Shown here one piece after another: positions 57,472 through 64,000 of a stretch of 64,000 nucleotides of DNA. A program made the position numbers and the translations under genes. The stretch comes from Geothrix sp. PMB-07 (GTDB lineage: Bacteria > Acidobacteriota > Holophagae > Holophagales > Holophagaceae), in the NCBI RefSeq assembly GCF_030758935.1, contig NZ_CP132333.1:806992-870991 (forward strand), written 5' to 3'. How positions within the stretch are numbered: the first letter of the stretch is position 1; every line of letters begins with the position of its first letter. The notes beneath the pieces are model-generated. The model was not told the origin of the DNA. It saw only the letters and a list, made by a program, of their open reading frames with translations, and did no database searches.

Positions 57472-60009
57472 ATGCGCTTGAACCAGGATCCCTCCCACTT
57501 CGGTTCCTACCGGTTGCTCTCCCGTCTGGGTGAGGGGGCCATGGGCGAAGTCTGGCGGGCCCTGGACCTGCGTCTCGAGCGCGAAGTGGCCATCAAGATC
57601 CTGAAGGATGCCGACGATCTGCGCCGCAAGGCGCTCATCGGCGAGGCCAAGCTGGCCTGCCAGCTGAACCACCCCAACATCGCCCACATCTACGACGCGG
57701 GCGAAGTGGATGGCACCCCCTTCATCGCCATGGAGTTGGTGGAGGGTCGCACCTTGCGGGCCCTGGTGGGCCAGCCCCTGGAGGGCGAAGCGCTGCTCGA
57801 TCTGGCTCGCCAGGCGGCTTCGGCCCTTTCCCACGCCCACCAGAAGGGCATCGTCCACCGCGATATCAAGCCCGAGAACCTGCTGCTGACCGACGAGGGG
57901 CAGCTGAAGATCCTGGATTTCGGCATCGCCCGGCGGGGCGTGGAGGATTTGCCCTCGGGGGCCACCTCCCACCACATGACCCTGGTGGAGCGCACGGCGC
58001 CGGGCTACAGCCAGGGCACCCCCGCCTACATGAGCCCCGAGCAGGCCAACGGCCAGGCGCTCACGGGCCAATCCGATCAGTTCAGCCTGGGCGTGGTGCT
58101 CTACGAACTGGCCACGGCGGTGCATCCCTTCCTGCGGGGCAGCCTCGTGGACACGCTCTACGCCGTGACGCGGGATGAACCCCGGCCGCTGTCCGAAGCC
58201 CGGCCCGATCTGCCGCGCACGGTGCAGGACGCCATCCACCGCCTCATGGCCAAGGCGCCCAAGGATCGCTTCCCCAACCTGCAGGCCCTGGCGGCTGGCC
58301 TTTCCGAAAACGTGGCCACGGCCATGGTTTCGCATCTGAGTCGACCGGTGCCCACCCTGCGCCGAAAAGGGCGGCGCTGGCTGCTGCCCGCTGTGGGCGC
58401 CACCCTCGTCGTGGGGGCCGCCGCCGGTCTGTGGCTGTGGCGCCGCTCGGACGGCACGGGACTGGGTGAAGCGCGTCGCGCCTCCCGGGAGGATTTCACC
58501 AAGGGCCGCCGCGTGGTGGCAGTGCTGCCCCTGGAGCAGATGCAGCCTGATTCAGAACACGCTTGGCTGAGCAACAGTTTCGCCGACGCCATGGCCTTTG
58601 GCCTGGTGCGGCGCGAGGACATGGCCGTGGTGGATCGCCTTCGCGTGGTGGAGGCCATGCATCAGTTGGGTGACACGCCGGGCCAGGCGCCCAAGGCCGT
58701 GGGGGAACTGGGCCGCCAGCTCAAGGCCGAGTTGCTGGTGCTGGGCAGTTATCAAGTGGTTGGCGGTCAGCTGCGCATGGGCGTGCGCGTGCTCGACGCA
58801 GTGCGCGGCGCGACCCTGCACCAATTCCAGCTGGATCGCCCTGTGGCAGACCTGCTGAAGCTCGAGGACGAACTGCAGCAACGACTGCCCCAGGAGATGG
58901 GACTGGGCAGCGATCCGGGTTCCCTGCGTTCCCAGGCCAAGCTGCCGCGCACGCGGGAGCTCTACACCAAGGCGCTGCAGGTCATCACCGATGGCAACCA
59001 GGATTCGATCCGCCTGGCCAATTCCCTGTTGGCCACGGCCATCGAGGGCGAACCGGACTATGCCCCGGCTCGCGCCGAGTATGCCTGGACCCTGGCCGAA
59101 CTGGGCGCCACCACGGCCCTCAGCCAGGGCCGCTATGACGAGGCCCAGACCCTGCTGCGTCAGGGCAAGCAGGCGGCGGAACAGGCCATCGCCCTGGATC
59201 CCAGCGCCTCCCAGGCCTACCGGGCCCTGGCTTCCATCCAGCTCCGCATGGGCGATCTGGAAGGCTCCAGCCGGGCTGCGTTGCAGGCCGTGCGCCTTGA
59301 TCCCGCGGACCACAAGGCCTACGACGTGCTGGCGGATGTGTTCGCCGGGCTCGAAGGTGACGACAACCATCAGGCGGCGCGCCGCTACTTCGAGAAGTCC
59401 CTGGCCCTGTTCCCGGAGGGCTGGCAGGCCCATCACCGTCTGGGTGTCTTCCTCCAGAACGAAGGGGAACTGCCCCTGGCCTTGCAGCACGCGGACCGTG
59501 CCTTGGCGCTGAGACCTGCGGCCGAGTACGCCTACGTGACCGCCGCAGATGCGCTGCTGTGGATGGGTCGCAGCCAGGAGGCCGAATTACGGCTGCGCGC
59601 GGGCCTGCGCGAAATCCCCGGTTCCAACGTGCTGCGCAGCCTCATGGCCTATACGGCCTGGGATCGGAGCGACCGGGCCTCTGCGGAAAGCTACCTGCGG
59701 GAACTGGAAGGCGTGTGGCCGCCAGACCACTCGAACACCGTGCTGATGACGGGGTTGAAGCAGGCCTTGGCGGGAGATCGCGCCGGAGCCAAGGCCACCT
59801 TCGAGGCCTATCGGCAGAAGCTGGCCGCCATCGACCTTTCCCAGCGCAAGCACAACGAACGGCGGGTGATTTCCGTGAACCTCTACTTCATGGCCCGCGT
59901 GGTGGCCCGGCTGGGCGATCGGGCCGCCGCCCAGGCCCTGGTGGAATTGGCGGACCGCTTCCACCCCGGCAAGCTCAAGGTCGCCCAGCAGGACCCGGTG
60001 TTCCATTAG
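57472..60009 (+). CDS. Ser/Thr protein kinase with membrane helix and TPR region
   Basis: The 845-residue PknB-type kinase has a complete catalytic domain (about 12-275): LGEGAMGEVWRA, VAIKILK, HRDIKPENLLL, LDFGIARRG and GTPAYMSPEQA. One membrane helix lies near 303-323. The part beyond starts with a FlgO-like segment (VVAVLPLEQMQPDSEHAWLSNSFADAMAFGL) and continues in TPR repeats to the end. All catalytic residues are present, unlike the kinase at 6518. ATG 57472 follows AGAAGG; a -10-like TATACT is at 57445-57450. It diverges from the sigma-54 activator, which might be a signalling partner. Confidence 0.92.
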   Translation: MRLNQDPSHFGSYRLLSRLGEGAMGEVWRALDLRLEREVAIKILKDADDLRRKALIGEAKLACQLNHPNIAHIYDAGEVDGTPFIAMELVEGRTLRALVGQPLEGEALLDLARQAASALSHAHQKGIVHRDIKPENLLLTDEGQLKILDFGIARRGVEDLPSGATSHHMTLVERTAPGYSQGTPAYMSPEQANGQALTGQSDQFSLGVVLYELATAVHPFLRGSLVDTLYAVTRDEPRPLSEARPDLPRTVQDAIHRLMAKAPKDRFPNLQALAAGLSENVATAMVSHLSRPVPTLRRKGRRWLLPAVGATLVVGAAAGLWLWRRSDGTGLGEARRASREDFTKGRRVVAVLPLEQMQPDSEHAWLSNSFADAMAFGLVRREDMAVVDRLRVVEAMHQLGDTPGQAPKAVGELGRQLKAELLVLGSYQVVGGQLRMGVRVLDAVRGATLHQFQLDRPVADLLKLEDELQQRLPQEMGLGSDPGSLRSQAKLPRTRELYTKALQVITDGNQDSIRLANSLLATAIEGEPDYAPARAEYAWTLAELGATTALSQGRYDEAQTLLRQGKQAAEQAIALDPSASQAYRALASIQLRMGDLEGSSRAALQAVRLDPADHKAYDVLADVFAGLEGDDNHQAARRYFEKSLALFPEGWQAHHRLGVFLQNEGELPLALQHADRALALRPAAEYAYVTAADALLWMGRSQEAELRLRAGLREIPGSNVLRSLMAYTAWDRSDRASAESYLRELEGVWPPDHSNTVLMTGLKQALAGDRAGAKATFEAYRQKLAAIDLSQRKHNERRVISVNLYFMARVVARLGDRAAAQALVELADRFHPGKLKVAQQDPVFH

Positions 60010-60012
60010 CCT

Positions 60013-60771
60013 CTAAGCGTGTGCTGGGGCGCTGCTTCGGGCCTCGGTCACCAGGGCTTCGATGCGGGCCCGCACTTCCTTCATGAGGGCTTCCCGGTCG
60101 CCGTATTCGGAAGGGTGCACCGGTGCGCCCATCCGCAGCTGGTAGCGGCCGGGGCGGATTCGCATGCTGCCCGGGGGAAGCACCTGATGGCCACCGAGGG
60201 TGGCCATGGGCACGATGGGTACTCCGGCATCCAGGGCCAGGGCGAAACCGCCCTTCTTGAAGGGCAGCATGGTGCCCGTGCGACTGCGGGTGCCCTCGGG
60301 AAAGATCACCACGTTCTTGCCGCCGCGGATCTGCTGGGCGGCGTCGTGGATGCTGCGGATGGCCCGCTCCCGGTCACCGCGGTCGATGAAGATCACGCCC
60401 GCAGCCCAGCCGGCCCAGCCGATGAAGGGCACGTATTTCAGTTCTTTTTTGGCGATGTAAACCGCGGGCACGGGCAGGGCGGCCACGAGCATGGGCGGGT
60501 CCAGCTGGCTTTCATGGTTCGACATGAAGATGACGGATTGGCGGCCCTGGCGGATGTCCTCCGGCAACTGCTCCCAACCCTGCAGTGTGAATGGCACGCG
60601 GCAGAACCACGCAAGGCCCCGGGCGAACAGGGGGCCGACGGTGAAAAAGGCCCGGCGCCGCCCGAGGAAGGGAACGGCCAGGAGAATGGCGACCACGGTC
60701 AGGGGTACGGTGGCCAGGGCCCAGGCCGCCATCACTGCACCACCGAATCCTGTATCCCGCCAGCTGGCCAC
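60013..60771 (-). CDS. plsC: 1-acyl-sn-glycerol-3-phosphate acyltransferase
   Basis: This 252-residue membrane enzyme acylates lysophosphatidic acid to phosphatidic acid. It has an N-terminal helix (WALATVPLTVVAILLAVPFL), the catalytic block IFMSNHESQLDPP (HX4D) and GWAAGVIFIDRGDRERAIRS. The glycerol-phosphate block is VVIFPEGTRSRTG, followed by GVPIVPMATLG. GTG 60771 has GGAGG seven bases upstream. It ends three bases beyond the kinase stop, convergent. Together with the PlsB-like enzyme at 24000 it would complete phosphatidate synthesis. Confidence 0.92.
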   Translation of the reverse strand: MASWRDTGFGGAVMAAWALATVPLTVVAILLAVPFLGRRRAFFTVGPLFARGLAWFCRVPFTLQGWEQLPEDIRQGRQSVIFMSNHESQLDPPMLVAALPVPAVYIAKKELKYVPFIGWAGWAAGVIFIDRGDRERAIRSIHDAAQQIRGGKNVVIFPEGTRSRTGTMLPFKKGGFALALDAGVPIVPMATLGGHQVLPPGSMRIRPGRYQLRMGAPVHPSEYGDREALMKEVRARIEALVTEARSSAPAHA

Positions 60772-60818
60772 GCCGCCTCCTCCGTGCTATCTAAAACTAG
60801 CAGTTATGGAGGTCTCCC

Positions 60819-61037
60819 GTGGGCATCACCGAGCAGATCCTGGCCGACCACGCCGCGCGCAAAGATGCGGAGGGCATCACTTGGTTCACCGCCGATGACC
60901 TCAAGCGTCTGGGCATCCAGGACCGTCTGTTCACCATCATGCAGACCGTGCAGCACACCTTGCGTCTGAGGAAGGCACACCAGGTGGTCGAGAGCCATGG
61001 CTGCACCGACCGCTGGAGTCTGCAGGACGTGCACTGA
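60819..61037 (+). CDS. Small protein of unknown function
   Basis: The 72-residue protein starts with GTG 60819, supported by GGAGG six bases upstream. It looks like a compact helical domain: TEQILADHAARKDAEGITWF, DDLKRLGIQDRLFTIMQTVQHTLRL and VVESHGCTDRW. It has no signal peptide and no recognisable family. It is divergent from plsC and followed by a repeat-rich intergenic stretch. The strong ribosome site and coding-like composition support it. Confidence 0.5.
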   Translation: MGITEQILADHAARKDAEGITWFTADDLKRLGIQDRLFTIMQTVQHTLRLRKAHQVVESHGCTDRWSLQDVH

Positions 61038-61067
61038 CACCGTTCTCCCTCAATCGTAAAGGAGCCA

Positions 61068-61147
61068 CCACGGAGACACGGAGCATGGGCCAATGGCCTG
61101 CCCATGACGGAGAAGCACGGAGGTCTCCGTGCCACATCGGTGGGCTC
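61068..61147. repeat. CACGGAGACACGGAG-type intergenic repeat
   Basis: The stretch contains CCACGGAGACACGGAG, an inverted pair CATGGGC/GCCCATG (61084-61090, 61100-61106), and a dyad CACGGA-GGTC-TCCGTG (61116-61131). It lies between the 72-residue protein and RIC. It resembles a dispersed noncoding repeat. No open reading frame with coding character is present. Confidence 0.55.
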
Positions 61148-61196
61148 AGTGCCTCCGTGATGGATCAGTCTCCTTGATGGCAGTTTGAAAGGAAAG

Positions 61197-61907
61197 TCAG
61201 CTCTGGCGGGCCGCTTCCATGGCGGTTGCGCGCGGATGGAGCACCTGGTTCTCCAGGAAGATGTGGAGGTGGAGATCCGCCTCCAGTTCCTTCAACCCTT
61301 CGTAGAGCGCACGGAAAGTGGCGCAGCCATCCGCGGGAACGGTGTAATCGCTGGTGCGGACCCGCAGCTTGACCAGCAGCCCGCCGACGATCTCGTGCTC
61401 GGATTCCATGACACGGATGGGGCTCTGCACGGTGCCGAAGCAGGCCTGGGCCGGGGCGCCGGATTCCATGGAGCGGATGAAGGGGAAGAGGATCTGCTCC
61501 TCCTTGAGCAGGTGCGGCATGAGGTCCATGGAGAGCTCCTGGAAGAGGTCGAACACCTCGTCCAGCTCGGGATGGTTTTCGCTGTGGGCGCCCAGCACCT
61601 TCTCCAGCAGCAGCTCCAGCCGTGGCAATTCGGAACGCAGGTAGGCGTGGTGGGTGGCCTCAATGTGGGCCATGAGCTCAGTCAGGGAAGCCTCTGCCCA
61701 GTTCCGGGCCGGGGCCGCGCTGGAATCGCCCAAGGTCGCCAGACCCGCGAGCACCTCGGCGGGGGAACGTCCGGCCACCTCGCAGGCCTCGCGCAGGGAG
61801 CGGTGCCCGCCGCAGCAGTAATCCACGCCCTGGCCTTCCAGGTACCGCATGGTTTCAGGGTGGGCCAGCACCAGCGCGCCAACCTTGGTGTCGAGATTGA
61901 GGGTCAT
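61197..61907 (-). CDS. Di-iron protein for repair of Fe-S clusters (RIC/YtfE/ScdA family)
   Basis: The 236-residue protein repairs Fe-S clusters damaged by oxidation or nitric oxide. It has an N-terminal ScdA domain with DYCCGGHRSLREAC and a hemerythrin-like four-helix domain whose metal ligands appear in HHAYLRSELPRLE, LLKEEQILFPF, MESEHEIVGG and HLHIFLENQVLHPRA. ATG 61907 has GGAGG six bases upstream. An IscR-like dyad sharing CGACTAAAA-NN-GTC with the suf operator lies about 70 bp upstream, which fits nitrosative or Fe-S stress control by an Rrf2 regulator. Confidence 0.93.
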   Translation of the reverse strand: MTLNLDTKVGALVLAHPETMRYLEGQGVDYCCGGHRSLREACEVAGRSPAEVLAGLATLGDSSAAPARNWAEASLTELMAHIEATHHAYLRSELPRLELLLEKVLGAHSENHPELDEVFDLFQELSMDLMPHLLKEEQILFPFIRSMESGAPAQACFGTVQSPIRVMESEHEIVGGLLVKLRVRTSDYTVPADGCATFRALYEGLKELEADLHLHIFLENQVLHPRATAMEAARQS

Positions 61908-61971
61908 GGTGCCTCCGCGGGAATGGCTCCCTGCCTCCACGATGGGGGGCCTGGGCAGTGCATGGGGTCAC

Positions 61972-61996
61972 ATATACGACTAAAAAGGTCTGATTT
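61972..61996. promoter_or_regulatory. Rrf2/IscR-like operator upstream of RIC gene
   Basis: The core CGACTAAAAAGGTC (61977-61990) has GAC-N7-GTC spacing and matches the suf operator at 12 of 14 core positions (CGACTAAAA-NN-GTC). Flanks are less symmetrical than at suf. It lies 65-90 bp upstream of the RIC start on the minus strand, within a locally AT-rich promoter region. Confidence 0.5.
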
Positions 61997-62042
61997 TCTT
62001 TAAATGTTCAAACCGGTCATTCACACCCTTGCGCAACAAGGT

Positions 62043-62357
62043 CTACGGCACGGGGTCGATACCGCCCCGGGTGAAGGGAGAGCAGCGCAGCAGACGCCAA
62101 CTGGTGAGCAGGCCGCCGCGGAGGGTGCCGTATTTCTGGATGCAGCCCAAGCCGTAGTGGCTGCAGGTGGGGGTGAACTTGCACTGGGTGGGCAGGTGGC
62201 TCGACAGCGTGGCTTGGTAGGCGCGGATGGCGCCGCGGCACAGCCAGGCCGTGGGCTGGAAGCGCACGGGCAGGAAGGCCTCCAAAGCGAGGGCGAGCCC
62301 CAGGGCCGCGAAGGGGTGGGCCAGCAGCCAGTCCACGGACTTAGACCTTGGCCGCAT
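62043..62357 (-). CDS. yidD: Membrane protein insertion efficiency factor YidD
   Basis: This 104-residue inner-membrane-associated protein is thought to assist YidC-mediated insertion. The family signature is complete: CKFTPTCSHYGLGCIQKYG followed by GGLLTSWRLLRCSPFTRGGIDPVP. An N-terminal hydrophobic segment (AHPFAALGLALALEAFL) replaces the shorter usual start. ATG 62357 overlaps the end of ispG by 17 bp; GTG 62336 is an alternative. YidD is usually found in the rpmH-rnpA-yidC cluster, so the position after ispG is atypical. Confidence 0.92.
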   Translation of the reverse strand: MRPRSKSVDWLLAHPFAALGLALALEAFLPVRFQPTAWLCRGAIRAYQATLSSHLPTQCKFTPTCSHYGLGCIQKYGTLRGGLLTSWRLLRCSPFTRGGIDPVP

Positions 62358-63447
62358 CCGCCTCGGCCTTGACCTTGCGCGCCTCTTCCAGGAAAGCGGG
62401 CACGAGGTCTTCCTCTTTTACCTTCCGGATGAGTTCGCCCTTGCGGTAGATGAGTCCCTCACCGGCGCCGCCCGCCACGCCCAGATCAGCATCCTTGGCT
62501 TCGCCGGGGCCGTTCACGACACAGCCCATGACCGCGTAGGTGATGTTCTCGTGGTTGATCTGCTTCAGGCCTTCCTCGATCTCGTTGGCGACGCGGTTGA
62601 GGTCGATCTGCACCCGGCCGCAGCTGGGGCAGCTCACCATGCGGAAGCCGCCGCTCCGCAGGGCCAGGGAGCGCAGCATCTCGTGGCCCACGCGGCATTC
62701 ATCCTCGCCCTCGCCCGTGAGGGACACGCGGATGGTATCGCCCAGGCCCTCCGCCAGCAGAATGCCCATGCCCACGCTGGACCGGATGGTGCCGCCGAAG
62801 GGCGTGCCCGCCTCGGTGATGCCCAGGTGAAAGGGATAGTCCACCTGCTTCGCAAGCAGCCGGTAGGCCTGCACGGTGCGAATGACGTCGCTGGCCTTGA
62901 GGCTGATCTTGATGTCGTGGAAACCCTCGCGCTCCAGCACCTCGATGTGGCGCAGGGCGCTCTCCACCATGGCTTCGGGCGTGGCGGTGCCGAACTTCTC
63001 CAGCAGGTCCTTCTCCAGGCTGCCGCCGTTCACGCCGATTCGGATGGGGATGCCCTTGGACCCGGCCTTGTCCACCACGGCCTTCACGCGATCCTGGCCA
63101 CCGATGTTGCCGGGATTGATGCGCAGGCAGGCCGCACCGCCATCGGCGGCCACCAGGGCCAGCCGGTAGTCGAAGTGGATGTCGGCCACCACGGGGATGG
63201 GGCTGCGGTCGCAGATCTCATGGAAGACTTCGCCAGCCTTCTTGGTGGGCACGCTCACCCGCACGATCTCGCAGCCCGCGTTGGCATAGCCGTAGATCTG
63301 GTTGACGGTGGCTTCCACATCCCGCGTATCCGTCTTGGTCATGCTCTGGACGCTGATGGGGGCATCGCCGCCCACAGGCACCTTGCCCACCATGATCTGG
63401 CGGGTCTTCCGGCGGGGGCTGAGGGGCTGGGGTTCCTGCTCGGACAT
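62341..63447 (-). CDS. ispG: 4-hydroxy-3-methylbut-2-en-1-yl diphosphate synthase
   Basis: IspG (GcpE) converts MEcPP to HMBPP in the non-mevalonate isoprenoid pathway, using a [4Fe-4S] cluster. The 368-residue protein begins with RRKTRQIMVGKVPVGGDAPI, then SVQSMTKTDTRD, VADIHFDYRLAL, RINPGNIGG and the cluster motif SCPSCGRVQIDL. A further ligand Cys lies in MGCVVNGPGEAKDADLG. This is the shorter bacterial form without an insert. ATG 63447 follows GAGG. It needs Fe-S cluster supply, so its proximity to RIC and suf is coherent, though these are not one operon. Confidence 0.96.
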   Translation of the reverse strand: MSEQEPQPLSPRRKTRQIMVGKVPVGGDAPISVQSMTKTDTRDVEATVNQIYGYANAGCEIVRVSVPTKKAGEVFHEICDRSPIPVVADIHFDYRLALVAADGGAACLRINPGNIGGQDRVKAVVDKAGSKGIPIRIGVNGGSLEKDLLEKFGTATPEAMVESALRHIEVLEREGFHDIKISLKASDVIRTVQAYRLLAKQVDYPFHLGITEAGTPFGGTIRSSVGMGILLAEGLGDTIRVSLTGEGEDECRVGHEMLRSLALRSGGFRMVSCPSCGRVQIDLNRVANEIEEGLKQINHENITYAVMGCVVNGPGEAKDADLGVAGGAGEGLIYRKGELIRKVKEEDLVPAFLEEARKVKAEADAAKV

Positions 63448-63480
63448 GGGGCCTCGGTCAAAGGCTCCAGTGTAATCCTG

Positions 63481-64000
63481 TCAGGACCGGGACGCGTCCT
63501 GCGCCGTTTCGGGGCGGCTGCTCTGGGCCAGATCCAAGATGTGGCCATCGGCGTACGGCTTGGTCACATAGGTGTGAAGGTTCTGGATCTGCCGCAGAAT
63601 CTGGGCGGTCTGCTGAAGGAAAGCGCCCAGCTGATCCAGCTGCTCCTGGGAGGCCGGGGCATTCTGCTTGGCCAGCTGATCCGCGAGGATCTGCGCCGCC
63701 GCCAACGGCTGGGCCAGGGCATGGGCGGCGCCGCCAGCCACCTCGATGAGGGCCTGCTGCCGCTCGTGGGCCATGAGGGCTTCGTTCTGCCGCGAGAGGC
63801 GCACCATCATGCGCAGCTTGGCAAGGAGTTCCGGAAACGAGTAGGGCTTGGTCAGGTAGTCCATGCCGCCGGCTTCGAGGCCCTGGGTCACCCAGCCTTC
63901 GCCCACGCGCATGGCGCTGAGGAAGATGACCGGGGTGTGAGTGTTGAGCCCCTTCTGGCGAAGGTGCCGGCAGACTTCGATGCCATCCATCTCCGGCAGG
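63481..64000 (-). CDS. Response-regulator receiver fused to a histidine-kinase dimerisation domain (N-terminus beyond window)
   Basis: The C-terminal 173 codons are visible. The receiver part shows LPEMDGIEVCRHL, TPVIFLSAM (conserved Ser) and DYLTKPYSFPELL (conserved Lys). The phospho-acceptor Asp lies beyond the right edge. A coiled linker leads to a HisKA-like segment, GGAAHALAQPLAAAQ, which keeps the histidine of the GGxAHExNQPL family but has Ala for Glu and Asn. The protein then ends after about 85 residues, with no ATPase domain. It could receive and pass on phosphoryl groups like an HPt, or be degenerate. It precedes ispG by 33 bp on the same strand. Confidence 0.8.
   Translation of the reverse strand, partial: LPEMDGIEVCRHLRQKGLNTHTPVIFLSAMRVGEGWVTQGLEAGGMDYLTKPYSFPELLAKLRMMVRLSRQNEALMAHERQQALIEVAGGAAHALAQPLAAAQILADQLAKQNAPASQEQLDQLGAFLQQTAQILRQIQNLHTYVTKPYADGHILDLAQSSRPETAQDASRS

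Overview
The window reads as one contiguous, GC-rich, densely coded chromosomal segment of a bacterium. The gene mix suggests Acidobacteriota, class Holophagae (Geothrix/Holophaga-like). This assignment is inferred from gene content and not tested: several large periplasmic beta-propeller (reg_prop/Y_Y_Y) sensors, Ser/Thr kinases fused to TPRs, GTP-type PEP carboxykinase, a futalosine-pathway menaquinone enzyme and a trimeric [FeFe] hydrogenase. No rRNA, tRNA, CRISPR array, insertion sequence or prophage was seen, and no gene-free stretch exceeds 300 bp.

Layout. 1-1,991 (-): start of a suf Fe-S assembly operon (sufB, then sufC running off the left edge) behind an IscR-like operator. 2,020-6,512: a zinc-ribbon TPR protein, PEP carboxykinase (pckG) and a small TPR protein. 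6,518-13,751 (-): a kinase-TPR protein, a secreted DUF1349 protein and a large sensor histidine kinase whose signal peptide is cut off by an in-frame TAG. 13,948-20,388 (+): mqnD, then hydC-hydB-hydA, encoding a group A3 [FeFe] hydrogenase whose HydB carries a GltD-like FAD/NAD(P) module. 20,460-23,891: an SRPBCC protein, an HtrA protease, Hsp20 and an FG-GAP lipoprotein. 24,000-26,963: a PlsB-like acyltransferase, then a low-GC island with two putative secreted proteins. 27,152-33,138 (-): a Yip1 protein and two duplicated adaptor-permease export cassettes with no ATPase. 33,361-40,445 (+): ornithine aminotransferase and two more beta-propeller sensors. 40,687-44,749 (-): a coupled sulfurtransferase / molybdopterin oxidoreductase / MFS operon. 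44,810-51,681: a TlpA-like thioredoxin, a Sel1 protein, a lipoprotein, a dCache-HAMP receptor, a HAD phosphatase, a secreted protein and purF. 51,860-57,367: a serine hydrolase, miaA, a crotonase, a Yip1 protein and a sigma-54 activator. 57,472-64,000: a second kinase-TPR protein, plsC, the Fe-S repair protein RIC, yidD, ispG and a partial receiver protein.

Themes. Fe-S and redox biology recurs: suf, RIC, hydABC, IspG, PurF and the molybdo-enzyme. A GAC-N7-GTC dyad of similar sequence stands before both sufB and RIC, which suggests a shared Rrf2-family regulator. Signalling genes are many, yet no matching response regulator is visible. Most annotated genes have a Shine-Dalgarno sequence and many neighbours overlap by ATGA, implying translational coupling.
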